A program made the translations under genes and the position numbers. A DNA stretch of 64,000 nt from Choristoneura fumiferana. Lineage: Eukaryota; Arthropoda; Insecta; Lepidoptera; Tortricidae. The notes beneath the pieces were generated by a model. It did not search any database. It was not told the origin of the DNA and worked only from the letters and a program-made list of their open reading frames with translations. Location: positions 4,094,897-4,158,896 of the forward strand of contig NC_133493.1 of NCBI RefSeq assembly GCF_025370935.1, given 5' to 3'. Shown piece by piece: positions 54,464-64,000 of this stretch (its first letter is position 1; each line of letters starts with the position of its first letter).

Positions 54464-57400
54464 ATGTTTCTGAAGAGTTTTACTTCAAGGTTGAGTGTAT
54501 ACAGAAATTATGTATTTTCTGGAGCTAATACGATATATATTGGTAATAGAATGAATCTAAATAGGAGCTATGGTTGTAAGTAGCGTATTTTATCATTTTC
54601 TAACTTCTTACCGGCAACTTTTGTTTACATGGGTTTAGTTTGAACATAATGCGTCTCTAAAGGTCACTAATGAAAAATCGCGATATTTTTACGCATTTTA
54701 TCATAATTAGTAAAGATCTGCTAATATAGACAAGGGTAAACAATGACGTGTCACAAATTGCGAAATTTAGTGGCAAGTTGTTTGTTAACCATTCATTTAG
54801 GAGAGACAAAAACGAGTAAATTGACCAATTTACTCGTTTAACAGCAATACTATAAAATTTCCACCTTAAGTTTGACTAAAATTATCACATCACATCTATC
54901 TATTCTACATAAAACTTTGCGTAAGGGAAATAAAAATAATCTGGGCCCAATTGCATATCAAATTAAGAATATTAAATATATTTAATATGAGTGAGTCTCA
55001 CAGTAGTTTCATGTGCAAAATTAACAAATTACAAGCTAATAGTATTAGCGATTTTGTATTGATATTCACTAATACTATATGCTTGTAATTTGTTATGCAA
55101 TTGGGCCCTGTATTCTAATACTTTTTGTGTCAAATGAAAAGTACCAATATTTTACAAATGAAAATAGAAAAGGATTGTTTTAATGTTTTAATGTTTATTT
55201 GGGTACAAACGGTACAATATGGCTGATTACAAATTAAAACTTAGCTAATACACCAACCAGTAGTTACCACAGGTGAAATAAAGATTGCCCTAAATGTTTC
55301 TAAGACCCCTAATTGGCATGAAAGGAACTCCCTATCAATATTGGGCCCTTATGGGAACTAGGGCCCAAGCCCTCTCGTATTGGGAGGAGGCCTCTGCCCC
55401 GCACTGGGCCATATAAAGGTCGAGATAATGAGCTACTCAACTCGCTGTATTAATTTGTGGTGTTTATAAATCATATTGTATTTGTAGCTCATTTGAATAT
55501 TGGACAATATTGATGTAATTCCAATTCCAAATAATAATTTCAGATAGCAGCATTATAAGCAAACACAAAGTTGTCATATTACACTTGAGGACAGTAATTG
55601 CTAGCAAATGTCAAGAACATAGGTGTTACTCAAGAGGCTTGCTAGATGGTGACACATCGGATCTGCAGAATGCACAGAAGGAGAAAGGCAAGTTATGAAG
55701 TGTTGTATGGTAATTGTTGACCTTGGTGTAGTGTCATGTTCACAGATGTCAATAGCCAAAGCATCATAGTCTAGTGGCCTCTCAAGCAGATGTAGATTTA
55801 AACCTATAAATAAATAATTTATATGAAAAATATGGTACGGTAACTCTTGAATTTGCTATAAAAAATAGACATAAGCACAGACAGTGCAGTTTAGCAAAGA
55901 AATAAAATGAATTTGGTTGAAAATTGGATTTGTTATTTTTTGAAAAATTTATTAATCTCTCTAAAGGACTTTTCTCTATGCAGCAGGTACGGTGTTACTT
56001 ACGTGTGACATCACATGCAATGTGTATCTCTATCTAATCTTGAATTTATTAATCTTTAACTTCAATTAACTTTTAACTCTTCAAAATTTATTTTTTATTT
56101 GGACGTTGTATGTTTAATTTAATTTTATTTGACATTGTTTGATTTCTTTTGATTATTTGTGTTTATTTGTGGTATTCAAATTAATTTTATTTTTTCATTT
56201 TTTTGTTATTTTGTGGTTTGATTTGTTATTTTATTTGACATTATTGTTTTACTCTTTAGTTTATTAGGTAATGTGTAAGTTATAACATTGTAAATTTAAT
56301 AATTTAATCAATAAAATATTTCATTATCTTCACTTTCAAAACATAATAATTCTGTTATATGTATAGGTAGCTTAAAAATAAAGCTTTAATTTATAAAATG
56401 ATAAAAAAATAGTCAAATGCCTTATTCCATTGTCATTTTGGCCTATTACAACTTTAAAATCCAATCAAAGTTTTTATAAGTTGTGATTTGTTTTTACAGA
56501 TTTGTCGAAGCTGTCCTCTCTATTCCCCAATCCCCGGGTGACACTCAACGAGTTAGCAGCAAAGTGTCCGAGCAATGTGTTCGACATACACTACAAGCAG
56601 AGTGTGGTAACACCAAAAGGAGGCAGAAAGAAGGCAGTGCAAAATGACTGGATCTGCATTTATACTTTTGTGTGGCCACAAAAAATCAAATTCGAAGGGT
56701 ATGGTACTTTAATATGGCTATTTCGGTGTCACTTGTTCTTCTACGTATCTCCTCAATTCGATCCCATAGCGAAACCTTGAGTACAGCCCTCTCCACAGCC
56801 CACTGAGCGACTCTGAGCCTATAAGGCCCATCATTTATTAATAAGCACAATTTTAAAGGTTCTAGATCCCCTACAGCTCCCTTTAATAACTAAAACGCCC
56901 TCTAGTGGGCGATTAGGGATCAATAATCTAGACAAAACTAATTAATGTTTATTATTTTAAAAATTATCTACAGAACTGCCCTATCAAAACGGCAGGCAGC
57001 AGAAAAGGCAGCCGTACAAGCTTTACATTGGTTATACGCAAACAAAAGGATTGATGACAAAGGCTGTCCCATTTTTGATAAAAATGTGATTGACGAACTG
57101 AACAGCTCCATGCAAGAACATATCAAAGCTAGCATTAGTGAAGCATGTATGACAAGGATAGAGAAAATCTGGGAGGATTATGACAGTGAAATAAGTGAGT
57201 ATTACACCTTATGTACAGTCAACCAATTTGATTTTTAGGCCACTGTAGAACCTTACCATAGGAAATAATTTTGATTTGTCTATAGCAATGCTTATTGGAT
57301 GACATAAAATGTCACAATGACAAGTTTCCGTGGTTGACTAAACAAAAACCGTGGTAGCTAAGCCTAGTGGTACCTATGTAATGTTATTTTTTTTAATAAA

Positions 57401-60400
57401 TGTGTGAAACAATTTAAATTTACTATGAGCTCTTCGATTAAGGCAAATATTGCGAAGAATCCTGCACACACCTGCAAAGCAATTGAACATTGTGTGAAGT
57501 TTTTTATCCGTATATGGCCCACATAAGTTAATAACTAAATTAGCCAATCGCAAGCAAGACCGTAACGTCAAAAAACCTCATGATACTAACGCCATCTAGT
57601 GTTATTTCACCAGTCTTTTAGCCCTCATTATGAGAGGAGGCATGTACCTAACTGTAGAATGTGTACAGTCAAAGAAACTGAATCACGTACCAGGAGGGTG
57701 GAAACTTTGTGCTACTGATGTTATTGACATTCCATACATCTGCCAAAGAAATCATAGCGAAATTGTTTATGAAAAGGTCCCACCTTGCTACGCCATAGTT
57801 GACCGCCATCTATGTATTGCATGAGGAATTATTACGTTGTTGCGCGGACTAAGAAGCGAAAGTTTATAATGAAGTCGCTGATATAATGCAGATGGCGCTG
57901 TTTTGAGTCGCCACCAATGCGAGGTCACAATTTTTTTTTACCAACTTTTTGGAGGAAGTGTTTCCTAAAATGAATATTTTTAGAATTTACACGAATATAA
58001 CTATTCTATAGTACTTTTGTTTCACGATTTTTTCTTCTATTTAGCTTTTTTAGGATTTATTTGAAAAATTACTATTGAATTTAAAAAATAAATGCTGAAA
58101 ATGAGTGCTACATTCTACATCCTAAATTTATAGGTACGCCATGCCGTTGGTATAGTGGCCAGCAGGAAACATATAGTTTTTTTAGTTTTTTAGGTAAGCG
58201 GGGTGGGCTCCTTTGTAACCCCGCCATGCCCCCCCCCACCCCTCCTACCAGCGGTAGATCTTCTCTTTCGATGCTATCTTATATTATAACGGTGTCTTTT
58301 TTCAGAAAATATATACAACACTACGTTTGAAGCTGCCAAACGAAGAGTGGTTGCTATTCCTTCAGAGGTCACCAAGGATTCTACTATTGATGATGATGGT
58401 AGGTTCGCTTATAAATTAAGTTCCTATATTTCCTAATTCATTTATCGCTACAGATCTGTTCACTCACGAAGGCGTGCCCCCCTACATTCTATAATTGAAA
58501 TTTTAAACGTATCTTTACGACAAGTCTATGTGTGCGAAGCTCGAACGTGTCCTCAGTCGCAAGGGTACCGTCAGTTACGCACACTTAGGGGCTGTTTCAC
58601 CATCCATTGATTAGCGTTAACTGGCGGTTAGGTGTGATGCCGTCTCTATTTGTTTTGTTCGAATAGACGGAGACGGCATCACATTTAACCGTCGGTTAAC
58701 GCTAATCAATGGATGGTGAAACAGCCCCTTAGACTAAGACAACGTGTAAGTACGAGGTTTACTCGTACACAATGATAATTAGCTGTGGAGGGGCGCACCT
58801 TCGTGAGTAAACAGATCTGTATCCCGCGGGAACTATGCAATTTTCCTGGATCAAAACCGCGATGATTTATTTATTTATTTATTGATGAAACGTTACATGA
58901 CATACAGTACTTAATGACCAATTCATCATGAAACTTAAACTAACTATGAATTATGATTTAACGAATAAACACTAACAGATAACATACATTATACTGGAAC
59001 AGTAGACATCTATCGTCCATCGCCTCACAGTACCTCAAGCATTCAGTACAAATTGCCGCCCATCGCCACGCAAACAATCGCACTCAGGTGTCGATGCCAG
59101 GACCGCATTGAGCTGTGTAAGGGCACGGGCAGCGGCGAGTTTCTGCACGACACGGTGCGCGCCGCGGCACGGCCAACAGATCGCGTCGTCGCGGCCTGAG
59201 GCTATCCTTTCCGGGACATGCAGTCGCACAAGACGTCCTATTCGGGACAGTCCGACTCACCACGCAAAGCTTGACATGCCGCGATCAGAAGCTGATAATC
59301 CGTCTGATAATGTAATAATCGTAATGATGATGACGATAAGAGGTGTCCTTCCCGAGACTCAAACTATATGAATTTCATCTAAATCGGTTCAGCGGTTCAG
59401 ACGTGATGAGTTAACAAACAAACACAAACTTTCGCATTTATAATATTGGGGGCATCTTTCTATCGTTATCTATCCATAAAGTACCTACGTCACACTAATT
59501 TTGACCAATTTTTTTCGTCGGGGGTTAAAAAAGAGGGGTGTCTGTGGCACCGTAGCTCTTTTAAACGGGTGGATCGATTAGAATGAGGTTTTTTATTTAT
59601 TTGAAAGCAGGTTTTCCAGCAATGGTTCTTAGACAGGTTTCATCAAAATCAGTTCAGCAGTTTTTGAGATATTGCACTTTGAACTGACAAAGTCAGGGGT
59701 TTTCCAAGTTTTTGTTGGTTATTAGTGTTGTTGTTCGGTCCTCTTAGCTCGGGAGACATCGGTGATACACTGCTTAGAGAAATGTTTGCATATACTATTT
59801 AGCATGCTTCGAAGAGCCATGAAGGAATGAGGGCTATCGTTTTTGTCTCACTAGATGGCGCCACTGTTGCGTGAGGTTTTTAAGTGTGGCTTTCAAAGTC
59901 TGTTATTACGGGCGAGAAAACAAAGTTTAGATTAAAATCATATTTAATACACCTTAAAACCGTACCATAAAAATATCGAGCAACCACAGTGTTGCGTAGT
60001 CCCGTTTTGTTCGGAAAAAAAGGGAGGACAAAAGTTTTCGAGAGTCAAAACTGTCTTAAAACACAGACGTTCATTGCTCCTTATCGCATAATTGCCATAA
60101 TTAATTTCAGGTAATGCAAAATATTCACAAAATTATTCTAATTATAAATAAACCCGCGTAGCTCACCCAAAAACTATGAGATTTGACATTTCGGAGACCT
60201 CACTAGCGCCTCTAGTGGCGAATTCATACGCGATAGCCCTCATTGCCTTAAAACTGTCACAAATCCTGACTAGTGGATTTGTACCCCATAAAATCATACT
60301 TTTAAGAAGTGACCCAAAAGACGTTACCGTGGCAACCGGCTATACTATATTATACACAGCGGCACAAAATTTGGCCCACCCTTCATACAAAATTACCAAC

Positions 60401-62107
60401 CACTGTGAGGACACGAACACCAGCGGAAAGAAGTTTGCAAAGAAACTTTCAATCCGGAAGCATGTATGGCAACACTCGACTTTACATGTTTTCTTTTGTT
60501 TTAGATGAACTTTCAGGAGGTGACCTCGAGTCTACTTCCAATGAAGCTACTGATTTGTCAGGTAAGTCATTTAAAGAATGAGAACAATGGTACGCTATTG
60601 CCTAGGTCTGGAAGTAATTGCTGACTCAGTATTAGTTTCAGTTTGATAACACTACGCTAGTAATGGTTTTCTCAAAAAACCGAAAAGGATGCAACGAACA
60701 AAGATAAATAACAATGTCCGCCACTTTATCAATTTAATTTTGAAGAGATTTATTTTTCTAGACATATCACTTAAAGCTGTTGCAGAATCATATAAAACAT
60801 AGTAGGTACTTACTATTTTTTTTATTTGGTGTAAGTAGTCTTTTGTGCCTTCCTTTTGTTTTGGTGATTTTCATTTTTTTTAAAGTTGTAAACTAGACAA
60901 CAATCAAATTTGTATGCAACATTTCTAGAGAGCTTAGTGCTCCAGTATTTTTTATTTATTTTCATTTTAATTAACCGTCTATAATACACTTCGCCTTCCG
61001 TTGACAATTATTACTTTTATGAGCATTTAAAAAAAATAGTTTAAGTCACTCAGCAAGCTATGGAACGAGCTATGCTCGGAGTTTCTCTGAAAGATAGAAT
61101 CCGCAACGAGGCTATCCGACACAGAACTAAGGACATCGCAATAGCTCAGAGAATTAGCAAGTTGATGTGGCAGTGGCCTGGTCATATCTGTCGAAGAACC
61201 GACAACCGCTGGAGTAAACGAGTTCTTGAGTCGAGACCGCATCTTGGCAAACGTAGTGCAGGACGCCCTCCAGCCAGGTGGAGTGACGATCTGCGAAAGG
61301 CTGCTGGTAGAAGCTGGATGCGTCTAGCCGAGGACAGGGTGCAATGGCGCACTTTGGGGGAGGCCTATGTCCAGCAGTGGACTGCTATAGGCTGATGATT
61401 ATGATGATGATGATGAGTTTAAGTCAAGTTACATAGTTTTTTTTATACGAGTAAAGGAACTAAGAGCTAAAACTATACAACATAAGACATCAACTAAATG
61501 TGAGAAAATTGTAATAAATGGGCAAATATTTCACTACTTTTAGGGCCTGTTTCACCACTTGTCGACTAACTTTAAGTGTCAGATAAAAGTAATGCCGTCT
61601 TTGTTTATTCGGACAAAACAAACAGAGACGGCATCACTGATATCCGTCACTTAAAGTTAGACGACAAGTGGTGAAACAAGCCCTTAATAAAGCTTCTACA
61701 GTCACCAGCACCAATATCTGACAACAAAGAGTGCATAAATATCTAATACGTCTCTATTTCTAGAGCCGGTAGGACGCGTGAGATATTTTTGCACGCTTCG
61801 CTGTAGCAGATATTAATGCAGGTGACTGTACCTCAAAATCGATATTTTTTTCTGAGTGAGTGAATGAGTGCTTATTTCAAGGGTCAATTTTGATGACTAT
61901 TTGAGATACTAGATTTTTCAAAGTAGTGACGAGATATCTTGAAATAACTTTTTTTTACACAGAAGTCAAAATGCCCGCGCATCCTGTATACGGCCGACAC
62001 ATATCCCCGCCAACGAGGACGGCGCTAGACAGACGAAAGAGACAGCTGATAAAAGCGTTTGAGCGGTACGACGAGCAACGAACGCCATTGCCCATAGACG
62101 AGTACAG
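54464..62107 (+). CDS. DHX30-like: DHX30-like RNA helicase, N-terminal exons 1-7 (partial, runs off the right edge)
   Basis: Exons: 54464-54575, 55544-55687, 56500-56698, 56974-57194, 58306-58398, 60505-60561, 61963-62107. Phases fit throughout, giving 323 codons plus 2 bases. Introns are GT-AG, except intron 2 with a GCAAGT donor. Exon 1 is a basic, Ser/Arg-rich leader (MFLKSFTSRLSVYRNYVF) like a mitochondrial targeting peptide. Exons 3-4 look like a dsRNA-binding fold: LSSLFPNPRVTLNELAAKCP, KKAVQNDWICIYTFVWPQKI, then LSKRQAAEKAAVQALHWLYA. Exons 5-6 are acidic linker (VTKDSTIDDD, GGDLESTSNEATDLS). Exon 7 (HPVYGRHISPPTRTALDRRK, ..RTPLPIDEY) resembles the segment before the DEAH helicase core of DHX30. 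The core itself is not in the window. DHX30 acts in mitochondrial RNA granules in vertebrates. The gene structure is firm; the family name is less so. Confidence 0.68.
54943..55108. mobile_element. MITE with GGGCCCAATTGCATA ends, in intron 1
   Basis: GGGCCCAATTGCATA / TATGCAATTGGGCCC inverted termini, with inner arms 'aacaaattacaagc' and 'gcttgtaatttgtt'. Non-coding. Confidence 0.85.
55290..55430 (+). mobile_element. SINE family 1 tail, in intron 1
   Basis: 'tgggcccttatgggaactag', 'ggcccaagccctctcgtatt', 'ggaggcctctgccccgcact'. Head and GATGAT tail decayed. Confidence 0.65.
55910..56070 (+). repeat. Dispersed repeat in intron 2
   Basis: 'ttttttgaaaaatttattaa', 'cttttctctatgcagcaggt', 'tctctatctaatcttgaatt' match 49255-49435. 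Confidence 0.55.
57355..57640 (+). mobile_element. SINE family 1 with a small insertion, in intron 4
   Basis: 'gcgaagaatcctgcacacac', 'ctgcaaagcaattgaacatt', 'gtatatggcccacataa', then about 85 unrelated bases, then 'agccctcattatgagaggag'. The inserted part has 'cgccatctagtg'. Confidence 0.5.
58589..58728. mobile_element. Palindromic MITE family L, copy 1, in intron 5
   Basis: TTA at both borders. GGGGCTGTTTCACCATCC ends, mirrored arms with 'attgattagcgttaac' and a GATGCCGTCTC / GAGACGGCATC core. Almost the whole element is a foldback. The TTA duplication and GG-start suggest PIF/Harbinger-type mobilisation (inference). Confidence 0.9.
59335..59452 (-). mobile_element. Helitron 5' fragment, in intron 5
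   Basis: On the minus strand 'ccaatattataaatgcgaaa', 'gtctgaaccgctgaaccgat', 'ttagatgaaattcatatag', then lost. Confidence 0.6.
59828..60245. mobile_element. ATGAGGGCTATCG element, copy 2, in intron 5
   Basis: Collinear with 32636-33069 but without the outer foldback arms. The THAP-like start is more decayed here: no ATG ('gagcaaccacagtgttgcgt'), though the Cys codon is kept. Confidence 0.78.
61050..61410 (+). pseudogene. RTE-type LINE 3' end, in intron 6
   Basis: An open frame of 111 codons: MERAMLGVSLKDRIRNEAIR, DIAIAQRISKLMWQWPGHIC, GKRSAGRPPARWSDDL, DRVQWRTLGEAYVQQWTAIG and stop, then GATGATTATGATGATGATGA. This is the tail of an RTE reverse transcriptase; the rest is absent. Close relative at 15135-15460. 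Not a host gene. Confidence 0.85.
61543..61683. mobile_element. Palindromic MITE family L, copy 2, in intron 6
   Basis: TTA at both borders. GGGCCTGTTTCACCAC ends and the same ATGCCGTCT core as 58589-58728, but different arms ('ttgtcgactaactttaagtg' pairing with its own mirror). Confidence 0.9.
61697..61830. mobile_element. MITE family E, copy, in intron 6
   Basis: TACAGTCACCAGCACCAATA at left, 'ttaatgcaggtgactgta' at right, TA borders. Inserted 11 bp after family L copy 2. Confidence 0.87.
61835..61935. mobile_element. MITE family K half copy before exon 7
   Basis: 'gatgactatttgagatacta', 'gatttttcaaagtagtgacg', 'agatatct' match the right half of 33127-33271. It ends about 27 bp upstream of exon 7. 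Confidence 0.65.
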
Positions 62108-64000
62108 GTAAGTACCTAGTTTTAACAGAACTCCGTTTTTAAACATGAGTTCAAAAATTGACTTTATTTATACAAAACTGATCCGTTATTGAAATGAAAA
62201 TATTTATTAAGCCAAGTCAAAGTCAAAATACTGTTATATAATTTTTGTTAGGTAAAGCACTTGTACCCTGTTTTTTGTAAAAGGTTAGAAAAGAATAGAG
62301 CAAACTTATTTCAACTACAAAGTACAGGCATACCTACCTACTTCTGTTTCACCAAGTCTTCAACAATCTTGGATATTTTGAGTATGTGTAGAAGAGACGT
62401 TCAAGAATAAATTGCTTTGTTTATTTTGGATTACCTGCTCTGCGATAGAGAATGCGTGCTACTTAGAGATACGTGATACGACGGATGCTCGTGTGACAGA
62501 TATTCCGTCACAACTACGTCACTTGACGTAAAAGAAACGAAAGTGAACGCAACTACGTCACGCCAGCTGATTGCTACACGTACAACATTATAGCTAGACA
62601 CATCTCTGTCTAACCAAAGGAATAAAAAAGTGATGCACTGTATTTTGATCGAGAAACGCCATGTCACGCTCTCGTTTGACCGATTTCACCCGTTTCACTT
62701 TGCCGTAAGGAGGTTACTGTGTCTCTCTGCCTGGTATTGGGGTCACACCGACGCTCACTTTTGACGTTTTGGCGCGAAACTTTGGCGCGAAAGTGATAGC
62801 TGTCACTGTCAAAGCTGACAGCGCATGGTTTGAGGTTATGTGATTGAAAAGGTAAGTTTTTTTTTATAAAAATGGATTGGTAAGTACATGGTTCTGATTA
62901 TTATTATATTGAGGTATTAAAAGTAACGTCGTTTATTTATGTTGGTGACTTTAATTATGGTTTTATTTTTAAGTTAGCTAAGTAATTTAGTTAAGGAAAT
63001 TGTTACTGTCGTTATATTACCTTCGTAAGTAGGTACCTACCTACCTACATACAAAAGAGCACTGTCCTATATATTTATGAACATTTTCGGAAAATAAGAT
63101 GATGTTTTAAAGATATAGTACGTACACGGTGAACCAAAATTTCAGCGTTTTTACATAAAGAAAAATCCTGCCGAGAAATTACTCTTGTACCTAGCTACTA
63201 AAATACATAATTATTATGTTACACATAAACACAAAGCAAACACCTACCGCCTTTTCTAGGTCAGTACATAAACTAGATCATCAACGTAGAGGTCTCAAAA
63301 CTTCGCCTCGAATCCTCCAAAATAAGTCCTCGTTCCCCCATTCCCCAATTCCGCCTGTGGCCCAGTTTGTGGCGTCCCCGTTCCCTCGATCCGCGGTGAC
63401 CTTCGCGTTTGGGTCACCTCAATATGCGCCCTCGTTATCTGACCTTGACACTGTCATATAGACGCCAGCATAGTGTCTGCCAGTGTGCCAGATTTGAAGG
63501 TCGAGTGACGTGCTCAAAGGCTCATCTTTACCTCAGAATAGATTATAATACAAGTACGTTTACTTCATACGTTCCCGGACTCTAATAGGTTTTAGACTAG
63601 CTATGAATGTTCTAAAGTATAGCATAACAAAGGATGCTAAGTAAGAGTTTTTGCCCAGCAGTGGGACGCAAATATATGATAAGAAATAAATACATATTTA
63701 CAAATATTTATGTCAGGACTTAGAACATTTTACTTTCTAATTTTTGTATTTAATTTTATTGATTTTCTGTTAGTTTTTTTTTAATTAACATAATTTACAT
63801 GCCTTTTTCAACTTAAAACTTCACAATGAAAACTTAATAGGTAAAATGAAGTAATTAAACAATATTACTATATAGGTATTTACTCAAACTTTACATAAGA
63901 TAAGAAATAAAAAACACGTAAACATCAACATACACTTACAGATCGTGAAAAAAAATGGAAGAAAACAATTAACTTTAGTATCCATATATATCATTGTGAC
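62108..64000. other. Intron 7 / right-edge region, no further exon seen
   Basis: No frame with helicase motifs (GxGKT, DEAH) is visible, so the helicase core must be further right. Contents: a promoter-like cluster near 62700-62860, AT-rich DNA, and a SINE family 1 tail at 63645-63690 ('ttttgcccagcagtgggacg'). Frames near 63216-63461 have no family resemblance. Confidence 0.45.
62768..62792. promoter_or_regulatory. Two adjacent E2F-type palindromes
   Basis: TTTGGCGCGAAA occurs at 62768-62779 and again at 62781-62792, one base apart; both match the E2F/DP consensus perfectly. They are followed by 'agctgtcactgtcaaagctg' and, at 62851, a GTAAGT donor after GATTGAAAAG. This looks like a promoter and first-exon start, either alternative or for another gene. 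Confidence 0.5.

Noticed and set aside
61060..61395. 111-codon host gene in intron 6
   Set aside because: It is the C-terminal part of an RTE reverse transcriptase with the family's GATGAT tail.

Overview
This is a stretch of eukaryotic nuclear DNA, most likely from a moth or butterfly (Lepidoptera). It is AT-rich and gene-poor, its introns carry GT-AG borders, and it is packed with short mobile elements. The repeats fit Lepidoptera: Helitron-like elements ending in CTAG, tRNA-headed SINEs whose tails read 'gcccagcagtgggacg...gatgatgatga', RTE-type LINE ends, and repeats with GGTTCCG termini and an internal GACA microsatellite. The order is inferred from repeat style; no species call is possible.

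Four host genes can be supported. (1) A three-exon, minus-strand, 12-TM major facilitator (sugar-porter-like) gene at 16053-19380. (2) An intronless secreted serpin at 29436-30635, with a TATA box upstream. (3) A second intronless secreted serpin at 49775-50971. (4) The first seven exons of a plus-strand gene at 54464-62107, best read as the N-terminal part of a DHX30-like (probably mitochondrial) RNA helicase; it continues past the right edge. Both serpins have inhibitory-type hinges and, by counting, Arg at P1, so they probably block trypsin-like proteases in haemolymph. A broken inverted copy of the end of the second serpin lies between them at 41557-41868.

Layout. 1-16,000 is a transposon graveyard holding a Tc1-like element with IR/DR ends and a broken DD34E transposase (5900-7658), several TA-flanked foldback MITEs, SINEs, Helitrons and LINE tails. 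16,000-19,900 is the transporter, with Helitron pieces in both introns and one whole Helitron about 150 bp upstream of its start codon. 20,000-29,000 holds decayed transposases and LINEs, including a 5'-truncated LINE with a clear target duplication, and a TAGCTAGCTA tandem array. 29,000-51,000 is the serpin region, filled with MITEs, microsatellites and repeats, including an element carrying a fragment that resembles the start of a THAP zinc finger. 53,400-53,960 is a GC-rich double inverted repeat. 54,400-62,100 is the helicase gene, with many MITEs in its introns. At 62,768-62,792 two perfect E2F-type palindromes sit side by side next to a motif also found near the helicase gene's 5' end, suggesting another promoter.

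The genes do not form one pathway. The serpins are a local paralogue group; the transporter and the helicase look like unrelated neighbours. No CRISPR array, rRNA or functional tRNA gene was seen. All calls come from reading the sequence; no database search was made.
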